DNA of 40,212 bases from Gammaproteobacteria bacterium (GTDB taxonomy: Bacteria > Pseudomonadota > Gammaproteobacteria > Xanthomonadales > SZUA-36): positions 1 to 40,212 of the forward strand of contig JAUIJU010000025.1 of NCBI GenBank assembly GCA_030431095.1, given 5' to 3'. Within the stretch, counting starts at the first letter, position 1. The number at the start of each line of letters is the position of its first letter. Positions 25,902 through 33,513 of this stretch are shown piece after piece. The notes beneath the pieces were generated by a model, which did no database searches, was not told the origin of the DNA, and saw only the letters and a program-made list of their open reading frames with translations. Both the position numbers and the translations under genes were made by a program.

Positions 25902-26657
25902 TCAGCCGGTGTGTGCCTGGCGGACCCGGCAGGCCTCACCGAAGGCGCGGAACAGCGCCAGGCTGACGGGATTCTCCGTCACGCGCCATTCCGGGTGCCA
26001 TTGTACGCTGAGATTAAAGCCTGTCGCTCCATTGACCGTGAAGGCTTCGACCAGTCCGTCGTCGGCCCGGGCCTCCACCTCCAACCCGGCCGCCAGGCGA
26101 TCCACCGCCTGGGCATGCAGGGAGTTCACGGTCGCGCTCTCGCGCCCGGTAATGCGGCGCAACAATCCGCCGGGCTCGAACGTGACCGTGTGCGCCGGCC
26201 CGTACTGCACCGCCACCGGATCTTCGGGGTTTTCCTTGTGGTTCCGGAATCCGTCCACCGCGTGAATCTTCTGGTGCAGGCTGCCGCCGAGTGCCACGTT
26301 CATTTCCTGGAAACCACGGCAAATCGCGAACAGGGGCAGCCCGCGCTCGAGCGCCGACGGGATCAGCCCCAGCACGGCCAGGTCCCGCTCGGGGTCGTGC
26401 CAGGTGCCCGGCTCACTGGCCGGGCCATCGTAGTGATGCGGTTCGACATTGGAGGGGCTGCCGGTAAGCAACAGTCCGTCCAGGCGGTCCAGCAACTTCA
26501 CCACCGCGAAATCCCCGCCCAGCGAAGGCAGGATGACCGGCCGCGCTCCGGCGCCGTCCCACACCGCCTGCAGGTACTTCTCGCCGGCCATGTGAAACGG
26601 GTGCGGGCCGACCAGGCGGCGATCGGCCACCACGCCTACCAGCGGCGCATCGCTCAC
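25902..26657 (-). CDS. puuD: Gamma-glutamyl-gamma-aminobutyrate hydrolase-like class I glutamine amidotransferase
   Basis: A 251-residue class I amidotransferase of the PuuD/SpuA group, which releases GABA from gamma-glutamyl-GABA in putrescine breakdown. The nucleophile is Cys113 in LFAICRGFQEMNVALGGSLHQ, with His221 and Glu223 in VQWHPEW completing the triad; LLLTGSPSNVEPHHY fits the N-terminal GG(S/P) loop of PuuD. It starts at GTG 26657, sharing GTGA with the stop of the agmatinase gene, so the two are coupled. With agmatinase and an aminotransferase nearby this supports polyamine catabolism. No gamma-glutamylputrescine synthetase is visible, so its substrate may differ. Confidence 0.87.
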   Translation of the reverse strand: MSDAPLVGVVADRRLVGPHPFHMAGEKYLQAVWDGAGARPVILPSLGGDFAVVKLLDRLDGLLLTGSPSNVEPHHYDGPASEPGTWHDPERDLAVLGLIPSALERGLPLFAICRGFQEMNVALGGSLHQKIHAVDGFRNHKENPEDPVAVQYGPAHTVTFEPGGLLRRITGRESATVNSLHAQAVDRLAAGLEVEARADDGLVEAFTVNGATGFNLSVQWHPEWRVTENPVSLALFRAFGEACRVRQAHTG

Positions 26658-27625
26658 GACGCGCCGTCCCCGCCGCGTGCCGGGTCCGTTGCGAACAGGC
26701 ACAGGAATTCCGTCGCCAGGCTGGCCCCCGCCAGTGCGGTGATGCCGCCCACGTCGTACGCGGGCGCCACTTCCACCACGTCCGCGCCTACCAGGCGCAA
26801 GCCGGCCAGTCCACGCACGATTTCCAGCGCCTGGTAGGTGCTCAGGCCGCCGCAGACCGGGGTGCCGGTTCCGGGTGCGAAGGCCGGGTCCAGGCAATCG
26901 ATATCGAAGGTCAGGTAGGCTTTTCGCTCACCCACTACCTGCCGAATGCGCTCGGCCACCGCACGTGGGCCCTGTTCGTGCACGAAATGGGCGTTGAGCA
27001 CGTGAAACCCCAGGGTGTCGTCGTTGGTGGTGCGCAGTCCGATCTGCACCGAATTCGCATCATCCACCAGGCCGCGTTTCGCCGCGTGATAGAACATGGT
27101 TCCGTGGTCGATGCGTCCTTCCTCGTCGGACCAGGTGTCGGAATGCGCGTCAAAATGCACCAGGCACAGGGGCCCATGGCGCCGCGCGTGGGCCTCGAGC
27201 ACGGGATAGGTGATGAAATGGTCACCCCCGAACACGAGCGTGGTGACGTCCTGGTCCACCACGGGTTCGAGGAAGGCGGTGATCTCCGCCGGTACGCCTT
27301 CCGGCTGCCCGTAATCGAAGGGGCAGTCGCCGTAGTCGACGATGGCCAGGGCCTCCATGGGGTCGATGTCCCAGGGCCAGGGACGTTCCCAGTTCATGCC
27401 GGAACTGGCTTCGCGAATCGCCCGGGGACCGAAGCGCGCGCCCGGGCGGTTGCTGGTGGCGGTATCCAGCGGCACGCCGATCACCGCCACGTCGACCCCG
27501 TCCAGGTCGCGGCTGAAGCGTCGACGCAGAAAGCTTTGCGCGCCGGCAAAACTCGGGGCATGCGCCACCTTGCCGCGCAAGGTTTCGCCGGTGAATGCGT
27601 TGTCCCAGTCCCGTTCTCGACCCAT
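26654..27625 (-). CDS. speB: Agmatinase (ureohydrolase family)
   Basis: A manganese enzyme predicted to hydrolyse agmatine to putrescine and urea. The 323-residue protein has every metal ligand of the arginase fold: His136 in VFGGDHFITY, Asp159, His161 and Asp163 in FDAHSDTW, and Asp241/Asp243 in LTFDIDCLDPAFAPGTGTP. NRPGARFGPRAIREAS is typical of bacterial agmatinases, but guanidinobutyrase and other guanidino hydrolases share it, so the substrate is inferred from the PuuD-like and SpuC-like neighbours. It heads the operon speB-puuD-sulP-A. Start MGRERDWDNAF at 27625; an extension to 27790 is rejected. Confidence 0.88.
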   Translation of the reverse strand: MGRERDWDNAFTGETLRGKVAHAPSFAGAQSFLRRRFSRDLDGVDVAVIGVPLDTATSNRPGARFGPRAIREASSGMNWERPWPWDIDPMEALAIVDYGDCPFDYGQPEGVPAEITAFLEPVVDQDVTTLVFGGDHFITYPVLEAHARRHGPLCLVHFDAHSDTWSDEEGRIDHGTMFYHAAKRGLVDDANSVQIGLRTTNDDTLGFHVLNAHFVHEQGPRAVAERIRQVVGERKAYLTFDIDCLDPAFAPGTGTPVCGGLSTYQALEIVRGLAGLRLVGADVVEVAPAYDVGGITALAGASLATEFLCLFATDPARGGDGAS

Positions 27626-27703
27626 GTTTTCCGATTCCCGCCGGGGACTCCATCTTCGCAGAGTCGCCGCGGCATCGGAAGCGGTACCGGGTTGCTGCTG
27701 CGC

Positions 27704-27709
27704 TATGAT
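27704..27709 (+). promoter_or_regulatory. -10-like TATGAT before the 27716 leader ORF
   Basis: TATGAT lies 7 bp before the ATG at 27716. If used, transcription would begin at or near that ATG, giving a leaderless or nearly leaderless message. No convincing -35 hexamer is seen. Confidence 0.3.
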
Positions 27710-27715
27710 GCGCGC

Positions 27716-27766
27716 ATGACACCGGCACGAGTTTCCTGCTCCGTTCCGCGGGCGCTGCGGCCTTGA
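27716..27766 (+). other. Possible 16-codon leader ORF before membrane protein B
   Basis: ATG-initiated frame MTPARVSCSVPRALRP ends in a TGA that overlaps the TTG start of the next gene (TTGA). It is the only ATG near the head of this transcript and might bring ribosomes to the weak TTG start. It may also be chance. Confidence 0.35.
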
Positions 27767-28644
27767 ACGGCGCGGACGCCGCCGGGCCACGTTCCGAAAA
27801 CGCCGTCCGGCGCCATCGACGTGCGCAGCGCATCAAGTGGACCGTCTATACCCTGCTGTTGCTCAACGGCGGGTTCTACGCCGTCGAGGAATTCCAGATG
27901 GCGGCCCACACCCTGCAGCACGGCGCCTCGCTGTTGGAGTGGACCGAGGCCTTCGCCACCACCATCGACAACCTGGCGTGGTACGGGCTGCTGTTCATGT
28001 TCGAACTGGAGACCTACACGCTGGAAGACGAGGCCTTCGAGCGGCCCTGGCTGGCCTGGGTGCTGCACGGGGGACGCGTGCTGTGCTACGCCATGCTGCT
28101 GCACACGGTGGTCGCGCGCATCACCGCCTACTCGGCGGCGCTGGAGGCGCCGCCACGCCCCGAGGTCACCGGGCTGTGCGACGTGGTGGACGAGGGCCTG
28201 TCCTGGGGTGACAACTACCACTACGAGACCCTCACCCTGGACAACTGCGGGTCGCTGTCCCGGGACTACGCCTTCTACATGATCGCGCCCGAGGTGGTGA
28301 CCGACCGGGCCGGCTGGGTCATGGAGAAACGCCAGACGCTGGTCGGCCTGTCCGACGTAATCGCCTGGCTGCTGGTCATCTGGGCCATCGAACTCGCCGT
28401 GTGGCTGCAGAACCGGGGCGTGACCGGGGGCCGGCTGATGTTGGCGAGCCACGCGGCGCGGTTTTTCTACGCCGTGTTGTTCGCCCATGCCGGCTGGTGG
28501 CTGTACACCGGTCATTTCGTCTATGCCTGGGACCAGGTGCTGTGGATCCTGGGATTCTGGGCCATCGAGCGCAACCTGTCGGAATGGCGCGAGGACATCG
28601 ATGACGAACGCGCGGGCCGCGCGTCGCCGGGCGCTGCCCCCTGA
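27763..28644 (+). CDS. Uncharacterised integral membrane protein B (paralog of the 22741 gene)
   Basis: 293 residues from TTG 27763, the only in-frame start that keeps the whole first helix. About five or six hydrophobic segments follow a basic N-terminus (RRHRRAQRIK). It shares with protein A the blocks LLLLNGGF, EWTEAFATTIDNLAWYGLLFMFELET, LCDVVDEGLSWGDNYHYETLTLDNC, WLLVIWAIELAVWLQ and WDQVLWILGFWAIERNLSEW. The recurring Glu in mid-helix (FELET, AIELA, IERN) and the Cys pair in the extracytoplasmic loop are shared or near-shared with A. Function unknown. It diverges from the speB operon and converges on the aminotransferase gene. A and B frame the speB-puuD-sulP block, so a role linked to it is possible. 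Confidence 0.78.
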   Translation: MNGADAAGPRSENAVRRHRRAQRIKWTVYTLLLLNGGFYAVEEFQMAAHTLQHGASLLEWTEAFATTIDNLAWYGLLFMFELETYTLEDEAFERPWLAWVLHGGRVLCYAMLLHTVVARITAYSAALEAPPRPEVTGLCDVVDEGLSWGDNYHYETLTLDNCGSLSRDYAFYMIAPEVVTDRAGWVMEKRQTLVGLSDVIAWLLVIWAIELAVWLQNRGVTGGRLMLASHAARFFYAVLFAHAGWWLYTGHFVYAWDQVLWILGFWAIERNLSEWREDIDDERAGRASPGAAP

Positions 28645-28693
28645 AAACCGTGGAGCACCGGGGCGAGTCGAGGCGCCCTGAACCAGGTCGCGT

Positions 28694-28731
28694 CGCGCGA
28701 TCCTGCGATCGAGGCAGGGATCGAGGTCGCG
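28694..28731. terminator. Terminator-like hairpin between convergent genes
   Basis: A 9-bp stem with one bulge (28698-28706 with 28714-28723) and four more outer pairs (28694-28697 with 28728-28731) lies just before the stop of the minus-strand aminotransferase, in the 92-bp gap after membrane protein B. No T-tract follows in either direction. Confidence 0.35.
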
Positions 28732-28736
28732 CGGAT

Positions 28737-30122
28737 TCACTCCTGGCTTGCGATCCAGTCCCCGGTGAGGTCCAGGCACCGGCGCGCGGTGTTCACGAGC
28801 TCGTCGATCTGCGCCGGCGAGATGACCAGCGGCGGCGCCACGATCATGGAATCTCCCACCGCACGCATCACCAGGCCATTGTCGAAGCAGAAATTGCGGC
28901 AGCGGCTACCCACGTGCAGTTCTTCGTCGAAGCGCTCACCGGTCACCGGGTCGGCGACGATCTCGATGGCGCCCATCAGGCCGATGCTTCGCGTCTCGCC
29001 CACCAGGGGGTGATCCGCCAGGCTGGCCAGGCCGTCGGCGAGCGCCGGAGCGGTTTCCTCGCGCACCCGGTCGATGACGCCTTCGCGTTCCATCGCCGCG
29101 ATGTTGGCCAGCGCCACCGCGCATACCGCGGGATGCCCCGAGTAGGTGTAGCCGTGGGCGAACTCACCGCCCTTGACCCGCATTACGCTGGCCACGCGCT
29201 CACCCACGACCACGCCGCCCAGGGGCAGGTAGCCCGAAGTCACGCCCTTGGCGAAGGTGATCAGGTCGGGCTGGATACCCAGGCGCTGACAGCCAAACCA
29301 TTCTCCAAGGCGTCCGAATCCGGTGATCACCTCGTCGGCGATCAGCAGGATGTCGTACTTGCGGCAGATGCGCTGCACTTCGGGCCAGTAGCTGTCGGGC
29401 GGGATGATCACCCCGCCGGCGCCCTGCACCGGCTCGCCGATGAAGGCCGCCACGTTTTCCGCACCCAGTTGGCGAATTTTCGACTCGAGCAGGCGTGCCT
29501 GCGCCAGGCCGAAGGCGGCCGGGTCTTGTTCCCTGCCGAGGCCGAAGTGATAGGGTTGCTCGATGTGGTGGATGAAATTCACCATGGGCCCGAGCTGCTC
29601 GTGCATCGGCCCCATGCCACCGAGCACCGCCGCGGCCACCGTGCTGCCGTGGTAGGCGTTTTTACGGCTGATGATGTGGCGTTTCTCCGGTTTGCCTTCC
29701 AGGTCCCAGTAGCGCCGCACCAGCTTGATGTTGGTGTCGTTGGCCTCCGAGCCCGAACCGGTGAAGAAGGTCAGCTCGAAACCCACGGGCGCGATGCTGG
29801 CAATCCGTTCGGCCAGCTCGATGGCGGGCGGGTGGGCGGTCTGAAAAAAGCTGTTGTAGTACGGCAGTTCATGCATCTGGCGCGTGGCGGCATCGACCAG
29901 GTCGTCACGGCCGTAACCCAGGTTGACGCACCACAATCCGGCCATGCCATCGAGGATGCGCTGGCCGTGTTCATCGAACACGTAGCATCCCTCGGCCCGC
30001 TCGATGATGCGCGCGCCGGCCTGTCCCAGGTCGTGGTGGTCGGTGAAGGGGTGCAGGTAATGCCGGCTGTCGCGGGCCTGCCAGCTTCCGGCGCCGCCCG
30101 GCGCGTTCGGTTCGGCGGTCAT
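28737..30122 (-). CDS. spuC: Class III aminotransferase, putrescine-pyruvate (SpuC-like)
   Basis: A PLP-dependent omega-aminotransferase of 461 residues. It shows DGMAGLWCVNLGYG, FFTGSGSEANDTNIKLVRRYW, NAYHGSTVA, the cofactor Asp in LLIADEVITGFGRLG, and the Schiff-base Lys292 in ITFAKGVTSGYLPLGG. Length and this pattern fit the SpuC group, which transfers the amino group of putrescine or similar amines to pyruvate, forming 4-aminobutyraldehyde. Beta-alanine or taurine aminotransferases are close relatives, so the exact amine is uncertain; agmatinase and the PuuD-like gene nearby support a polyamine. The ATG at 30122 has a good AGGAGAT ribosome site. It is divergent from dgcN across a 176-bp region. 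Confidence 0.85.
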   Translation of the reverse strand: MTAEPNAPGGAGSWQARDSRHYLHPFTDHHDLGQAGARIIERAEGCYVFDEHGQRILDGMAGLWCVNLGYGRDDLVDAATRQMHELPYYNSFFQTAHPPAIELAERIASIAPVGFELTFFTGSGSEANDTNIKLVRRYWDLEGKPEKRHIISRKNAYHGSTVAAAVLGGMGPMHEQLGPMVNFIHHIEQPYHFGLGREQDPAAFGLAQARLLESKIRQLGAENVAAFIGEPVQGAGGVIIPPDSYWPEVQRICRKYDILLIADEVITGFGRLGEWFGCQRLGIQPDLITFAKGVTSGYLPLGGVVVGERVASVMRVKGGEFAHGYTYSGHPAVCAVALANIAAMEREGVIDRVREETAPALADGLASLADHPLVGETRSIGLMGAIEIVADPVTGERFDEELHVGSRCRNFCFDNGLVMRAVGDSMIVAPPLVISPAQIDELVNTARRCLDLTGDWIASQE

Positions 30123-30192
30123 GTGAATATCTCCTGCGAACGGCGAAAAGCAAAGCGTCCTACAGTCCCGGCGGTTTGTCCACGAGCCGTGC

Positions 30193-30221
30193 TTGCGTTC
30201 CCGGCGACGGCTTTCAATAAT
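30193..30221 (+). promoter_or_regulatory. Sigma-70-type promoter candidate for dgcN-dgcA
   Basis: TTGCGT (30193-30198) and AATAAT (30216-30221) are separated by exactly 17 bp. The -10 matches five of six consensus bases. Start near 30228 would give a leader of about 70 nt containing the 17-codon ORF at 30249. Confidence 0.5.
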
Positions 30222-30248
30222 CCCCCAACCCCCGTTTTTCGAGCGCCC

Positions 30249-30302
30249 ATGAACCACTCCTTGAAAATCCAGAGCACGGCCAAGCGGCTTTCGCCCCTGT
30301 GA
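30249..30302 (+). other. Possible 17-codon leader ORF before dgcN
   Basis: Encodes MNHSLKIQSTAKRLSPL and ends in a TGA that shares GTGA with the dgcN start. It lies downstream of the promoter candidate at 30193-30221. The dgcN GTG itself has no visible ribosome site, so coupling through this small ORF is plausible but unproven. Confidence 0.4.
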
Positions 30303-31327
30303 ACGGCGACCTGGAACTGCGCCCGCCTTACCTGTTGTTCCTGGGCGACGCCGCCAGCGCCCTCGACTGCAAGACCGCACTGGGCCTGGTGCACTGGCGC
30401 CCCGAGGAATGCGTGGGGCAGCTGCGCTACACCAACTGCCGCGTGGACACCGGGCTTCCGGACATGGACATCCGCCAGGCGCGACGCGCCGGTGCGCGCA
30501 GCGTGGTGATCGGTGTCGCGCCGACCGGGGGCGCCCTCAAACCCGACTGGGAGAGCACCCTGGCCGGGGCGCTGGATGCGGGCCTGGACGTGGTCAGCGG
30601 CCTGCACACGCCGCTGGATGCCTTTCCCCGCCTGGCCAACGCGGCCTACCGCAGCGTCGCGCGTCTGGTGGACGTGCGACGCCCGCCTGGAGAGATACCC
30701 GTCGCCAATGGCAAACGCCGTTCGGGTCGGCGCCTGCTCACGGTGGGCACCGATTGCTGCGTGGGCAAAATGTACACCGCCCTGGCCCTGCACCACGCGC
30801 TGCGGCGTAGCGGCCACGACGCCACGTTTCGCGCCACCGGTCAAACCGGCATCATGATCGCAGGCCGCGGTGTTCCGATGGACGCGGTGGTGTCGGATTT
30901 CCTGGCCGGCGCCGCCGAGATGCTCAGTCCCGCCAACGACCCCGCGCACTGGGACGTGGTCGAAGGCCAGGGCGCCCTGTTTCACCCCGCGTTCGCCGCG
31001 GTGACGCTGGGCTTGATTCATGGCACCCAGCCCGACGCCCTGGTGCTGTGCCACCACGTGGGGCGCACGCACATTGACGAGTTTCCCCGTTACCCCCTGC
31101 CCGACCTGGTGACCGCCATCGCGGCGTACGAGGCCGCGGCGCGCCTGACCAACGAGCAGGCTCGCTGCGTGGGCATCAGCCTGAACACGGCTGGCCTGAA
31201 CTCCGACGCGCGCGAAGCCGCCCTGGTTGAGGCGCGCAAGGCAACCGGCTTGCCCTGCGTGGATCCGGTGGCCACCGGTGTGAGCGACCTGCTGGCGGCC
31301 CTCGAACCCTTGGGCGCAGCCTCGTGA
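30299..31327 (+). CDS. dgcN: D-glutamate N-acetyltransferase-like protein (DUF1611), DgcN
   Basis: A 342-residue DUF1611 protein. The family includes DgcN, which acetylates D-glutamate in a recently described D-amino acid breakdown route. Visible marks are PYLLFLGDAASALDCKTALGLVHWRPE near the N-terminus and the P-loop-like LLTVGTDCCVGKMYTALAL (about 141-159), then TGQTGIMIAGRGVPMDAVVSDFLAGAAE. The start is GTG at 30299, which gives the family's short lead before PYLLFLGD. The stop overlaps the GTG of the next gene, an enolase-superfamily epimerase; this pairing is the diagnostic dgcN-dgcA context. A role as dipeptide or other acyl transferase is not excluded. Confidence 0.85.
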   Translation: MNGDLELRPPYLLFLGDAASALDCKTALGLVHWRPEECVGQLRYTNCRVDTGLPDMDIRQARRAGARSVVIGVAPTGGALKPDWESTLAGALDAGLDVVSGLHTPLDAFPRLANAAYRSVARLVDVRRPPGEIPVANGKRRSGRRLLTVGTDCCVGKMYTALALHHALRRSGHDATFRATGQTGIMIAGRGVPMDAVVSDFLAGAAEMLSPANDPAHWDVVEGQGALFHPAFAAVTLGLIHGTQPDALVLCHHVGRTHIDEFPRYPLPDLVTAIAAYEAAARLTNEQARCVGISLNTAGLNSDAREAALVEARKATGLPCVDPVATGVSDLLAALEPLGAAS

Positions 31328-32298
31328 GAACCACCTTTTCCATCGACCACTGGGAACTCAAGGCGCCCTTCGTCACCGCCAGCGAGGAGGTGTTCTCCAT
31401 CGAGACCCTGACCGTGTACCTGGAGAACAGGAATGGCACAGGCCGCGGCGAAGCCCTGGGCGTGGACTACCTGGGAGAGACCGCGCAGTCGATGTCGCAC
31501 CAGGTCATGGGTGTGAGTCGCGAACTGGACGCGGGCACGGACCGCCAGGGACTGTTGTCGCTATTGCCACCCGGCGGCGCGCGCAACGCAGTGGATTGCG
31601 CCCTGTGGGACCTGGAGTGCCGTCGCGCGGGCCGTCGCGCCTGGGAGCAGGCGGGCGTCGAGCCATCGCCGGTTCGCACGCTGTATACCCTGTCGCTGGA
31701 CAGCGCCGAGGCCATGGCCCGCGAAGCGGCCGCGCATGCCCGGATGCCGGCGCTGAAACTGAAGCTGGATGCCGACGATCCCGCCGGCAAACTGGCGGCC
31801 GTGCGCGCCGCGCGGCCGGACGCCGATTTGGTGATCGACGCGAATGGCGGCTGGTCCATCGGACTGCTGCGCGACCTCCTGCCGGCGCTGACAGCCCACC
31901 GCGTCGAACTGGTCGAACAGCCCCTGCCCCGGGGCGCGGACGGCGATCTGGACGACCTGGAATGCCCGGTTCCCCTGTGCGCCGACGAATCCTGTCAGCA
32001 CGCCGGCGAACTGGATGACATCAGCGGACGCTACCAGGCCGTCAACATCAAGCTGGACAAGTGCGGGGGACTGACGGCTGGCCTGGCGCTTGCACGAGAT
32101 TGCCACGAACGGGGGCTGGACGTGTTCGTGGGCAACATGCTCGGCAGTTCACTTTCGATGGCGCAGGCCTTTCCCCTGACACCGTTTGCCCGCTGGGTGG
32201 ACCTGGACGGCCCCCTGTGGCAACGCGGCGACTACGATCCCCCCATCCGCTACGATGACGGTGTGATGAACCCGCCGGCGCCGGGCCTGTGGGCGTGA
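31324..32298 (+). CDS. dgcA: N-acetyl-D-glutamate racemase / dipeptide-epimerase-like enolase-superfamily enzyme
   Basis: A 324-residue muconate-lactonising subgroup enolase-superfamily protein. Catalytic lysines are in LKLKLDAD (Lys145, Lys147) and NIKLDKCGG (about Lys243-Lys246); metal ligands are Asp172 (VIDANGGW), Glu198 (LVEQPL) and Asp221 (CADES). Automatic tools would call it L-Ala-D/L-Glu epimerase, but the overlap with a DUF1611 gene (GTGA) points to DgcA, which racemises N-acetyl-D-glutamate to the L form. The two enzymes would convert D-glutamate to an L-glutamate derivative; a deacetylase is not seen here. Start GTG 31324. Confidence 0.85.
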   Translation: MRTTFSIDHWELKAPFVTASEEVFSIETLTVYLENRNGTGRGEALGVDYLGETAQSMSHQVMGVSRELDAGTDRQGLLSLLPPGGARNAVDCALWDLECRRAGRRAWEQAGVEPSPVRTLYTLSLDSAEAMAREAAAHARMPALKLKLDADDPAGKLAAVRAARPDADLVIDANGGWSIGLLRDLLPALTAHRVELVEQPLPRGADGDLDDLECPVPLCADESCQHAGELDDISGRYQAVNIKLDKCGGLTAGLALARDCHERGLDVFVGNMLGSSLSMAQAFPLTPFARWVDLDGPLWQRGDYDPPIRYDDGVMNPPAPGLWA

Positions 32299-32308
32299 CC
32301 AACGCGGC

Positions 32309-33268
32309 ATGAGTGACAGCACCCTGGAACTGCCTACACTGGTGGCCTCCTCGGTGGTACGCGGCGCACGCCAGGGTGACAGTCACGGCGGTATCTACCT
32401 GCTGGACTTCGCCCGGCAGGACATTCGCCAGGTGGTGGACTGGAATACCGGCGAAATCGACTGGCAGGGCCGGGGATGGGACCGTGGACTGCGCGGCATC
32501 GCCTTCTTCGGCGGCGAGGTGTACGTGGCGGCCAGCGACGAACTGTTCGTCTATGACCGGAATTTCGAGGTGAAGCGCTCATTCCGCAGCAGCTACCTGC
32601 GGCACTGCCACGAAATTCACGTACTCAACCACCACCTCTACCTGACCTCCACCTTCAACGACAGCCTGCTGGCTTTCGACCTGGAACGTCAGCGCTTTTT
32701 CTGGGCCATTCACATGGCGAGGTCGGAAGACGGTTACCGGGGCACACCGTACGATCCCAATGGCCTCGACGGCCCGGGCGGCGCGGTCGGGCCGCGCCCG
32801 CACAACCAGCTGCACCTCAACAGCGTCTGGGCCGACGAAACCGGGCTCTATGCCTGTGGCCTGCGCTCGGGGGGGCTGCTGCGCATCGGCAGTGACGCCA
32901 GCGTACGCCTGGTGGCCGAGTTGCCCGACGGCACCCACAATGCCCGCCCCTTTCGCGACGGAGTGCTGTTCAACGACACCGCCGCCGACCGGGTGCGTTT
33001 CGCCGGGCGCGACGGCGATGCGATGGCGTTCGCGGTGCCCCGCTATGACGACGCGGATCTCACCCGCCTGGACCTGGGCGATGAGCAGGTGGCCCGCCAG
33101 GGGTTTGGCCGGGGCCTGTGCGCGCTGGACCAGCGTTTCGTTGCCGCCGGCTCCTCGCCCTCCACGGTGTCGATCCTCGACCTGGAATCCGGCGCCATGG
33201 TGATGCGGGTGAACTTCTCCACCGACGTGCGAAATGCGGTGCACGGACTGGAGGTGTGGCCCTTCTGA
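32309..33268 (+). CDS. Hypothetical beta-propeller-like protein
   Basis: 319 residues, no signal peptide or membrane helix. The sequence has regularly spaced short strands such as GGIYLLDFARQDIRQVVDW, LRGIAFFGGEVYVAASDELFVYD, HEIHVLNHHLYLTSTFNDSLLAFD, ETGLYACGLRSGGLLRI, RPFRDGVLFNDTAADRVRF and RFVAAGSSPSTVSILDLESG, about every 45-50 residues, which suggests a six- or seven-bladed propeller. His-rich positions (RHCHEIH, HNQLHLNS, THNARPF, HGLEVW) recur at the same place in successive blades and could bind metal. I do not recognise a named function. It starts 10 bp after dgcA and is probably in the same operon. Confidence 0.7.
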   Translation: MSDSTLELPTLVASSVVRGARQGDSHGGIYLLDFARQDIRQVVDWNTGEIDWQGRGWDRGLRGIAFFGGEVYVAASDELFVYDRNFEVKRSFRSSYLRHCHEIHVLNHHLYLTSTFNDSLLAFDLERQRFFWAIHMARSEDGYRGTPYDPNGLDGPGGAVGPRPHNQLHLNSVWADETGLYACGLRSGGLLRIGSDASVRLVAELPDGTHNARPFRDGVLFNDTAADRVRFAGRDGDAMAFAVPRYDDADLTRLDLGDEQVARQGFGRGLCALDQRFVAAGSSPSTVSILDLESGAMVMRVNFSTDVRNAVHGLEVWPF

Positions 33269-33336
33269 TGGCCCGACACCGGGCGCCAGGGCGCGGTGGG
33301 TCGACGCCGGCGCCTGAGCCGAAGTCCAGGAGAGGG

Positions 33337-33501
33337 CTACCGCTCCTTGCGCTTTGGTAAACGCCCCGCCTTGCGCAGGGCTTCACGCAGCACGTACTCC
33401 ATCTGGCCGTTGACGCTGCGGAACTCGTCGTCCGCCCAGCGCTTGAGCGCGTCGTACATGTCCGGGTCGAGCCGCAGGGGAAACGACTTCTTGGAAGGCA
33501 T
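33337..33501 (-). CDS. Small ribbon-helix-helix (Arc-type) protein
   Basis: A 54-residue basic protein starting [47 protein letters not shown]. The beta strand SFPLRLD, helix [15 protein letters not shown], and [17 protein letters not shown] are the Arc/MetJ ribbon-helix-helix fold used for dimeric DNA binding. It follows the SPFH gene by 12 bp on the same strand, so they are co-transcribed; this pairing is seen in other proteobacteria. It has no toxin partner nearby, so an antitoxin role is unlikely here. It may bind the palindrome in front of the SPFH gene (34398-34416); that is inference. Confidence 0.8.
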   Translation of the reverse strand: MPSKKSFPLRLDPDMYDALKRWADDEFRSVNGQMEYVLREALRKAGRLPKRKER

Positions 33502-33513
33502 GCCGCGACCGGG

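Noticed and set aside
33337-33501. Antitoxin of a toxin-antitoxin pair
   Set aside because: No small toxin gene lies beside it on either strand; the only partner is the SPFH gene.
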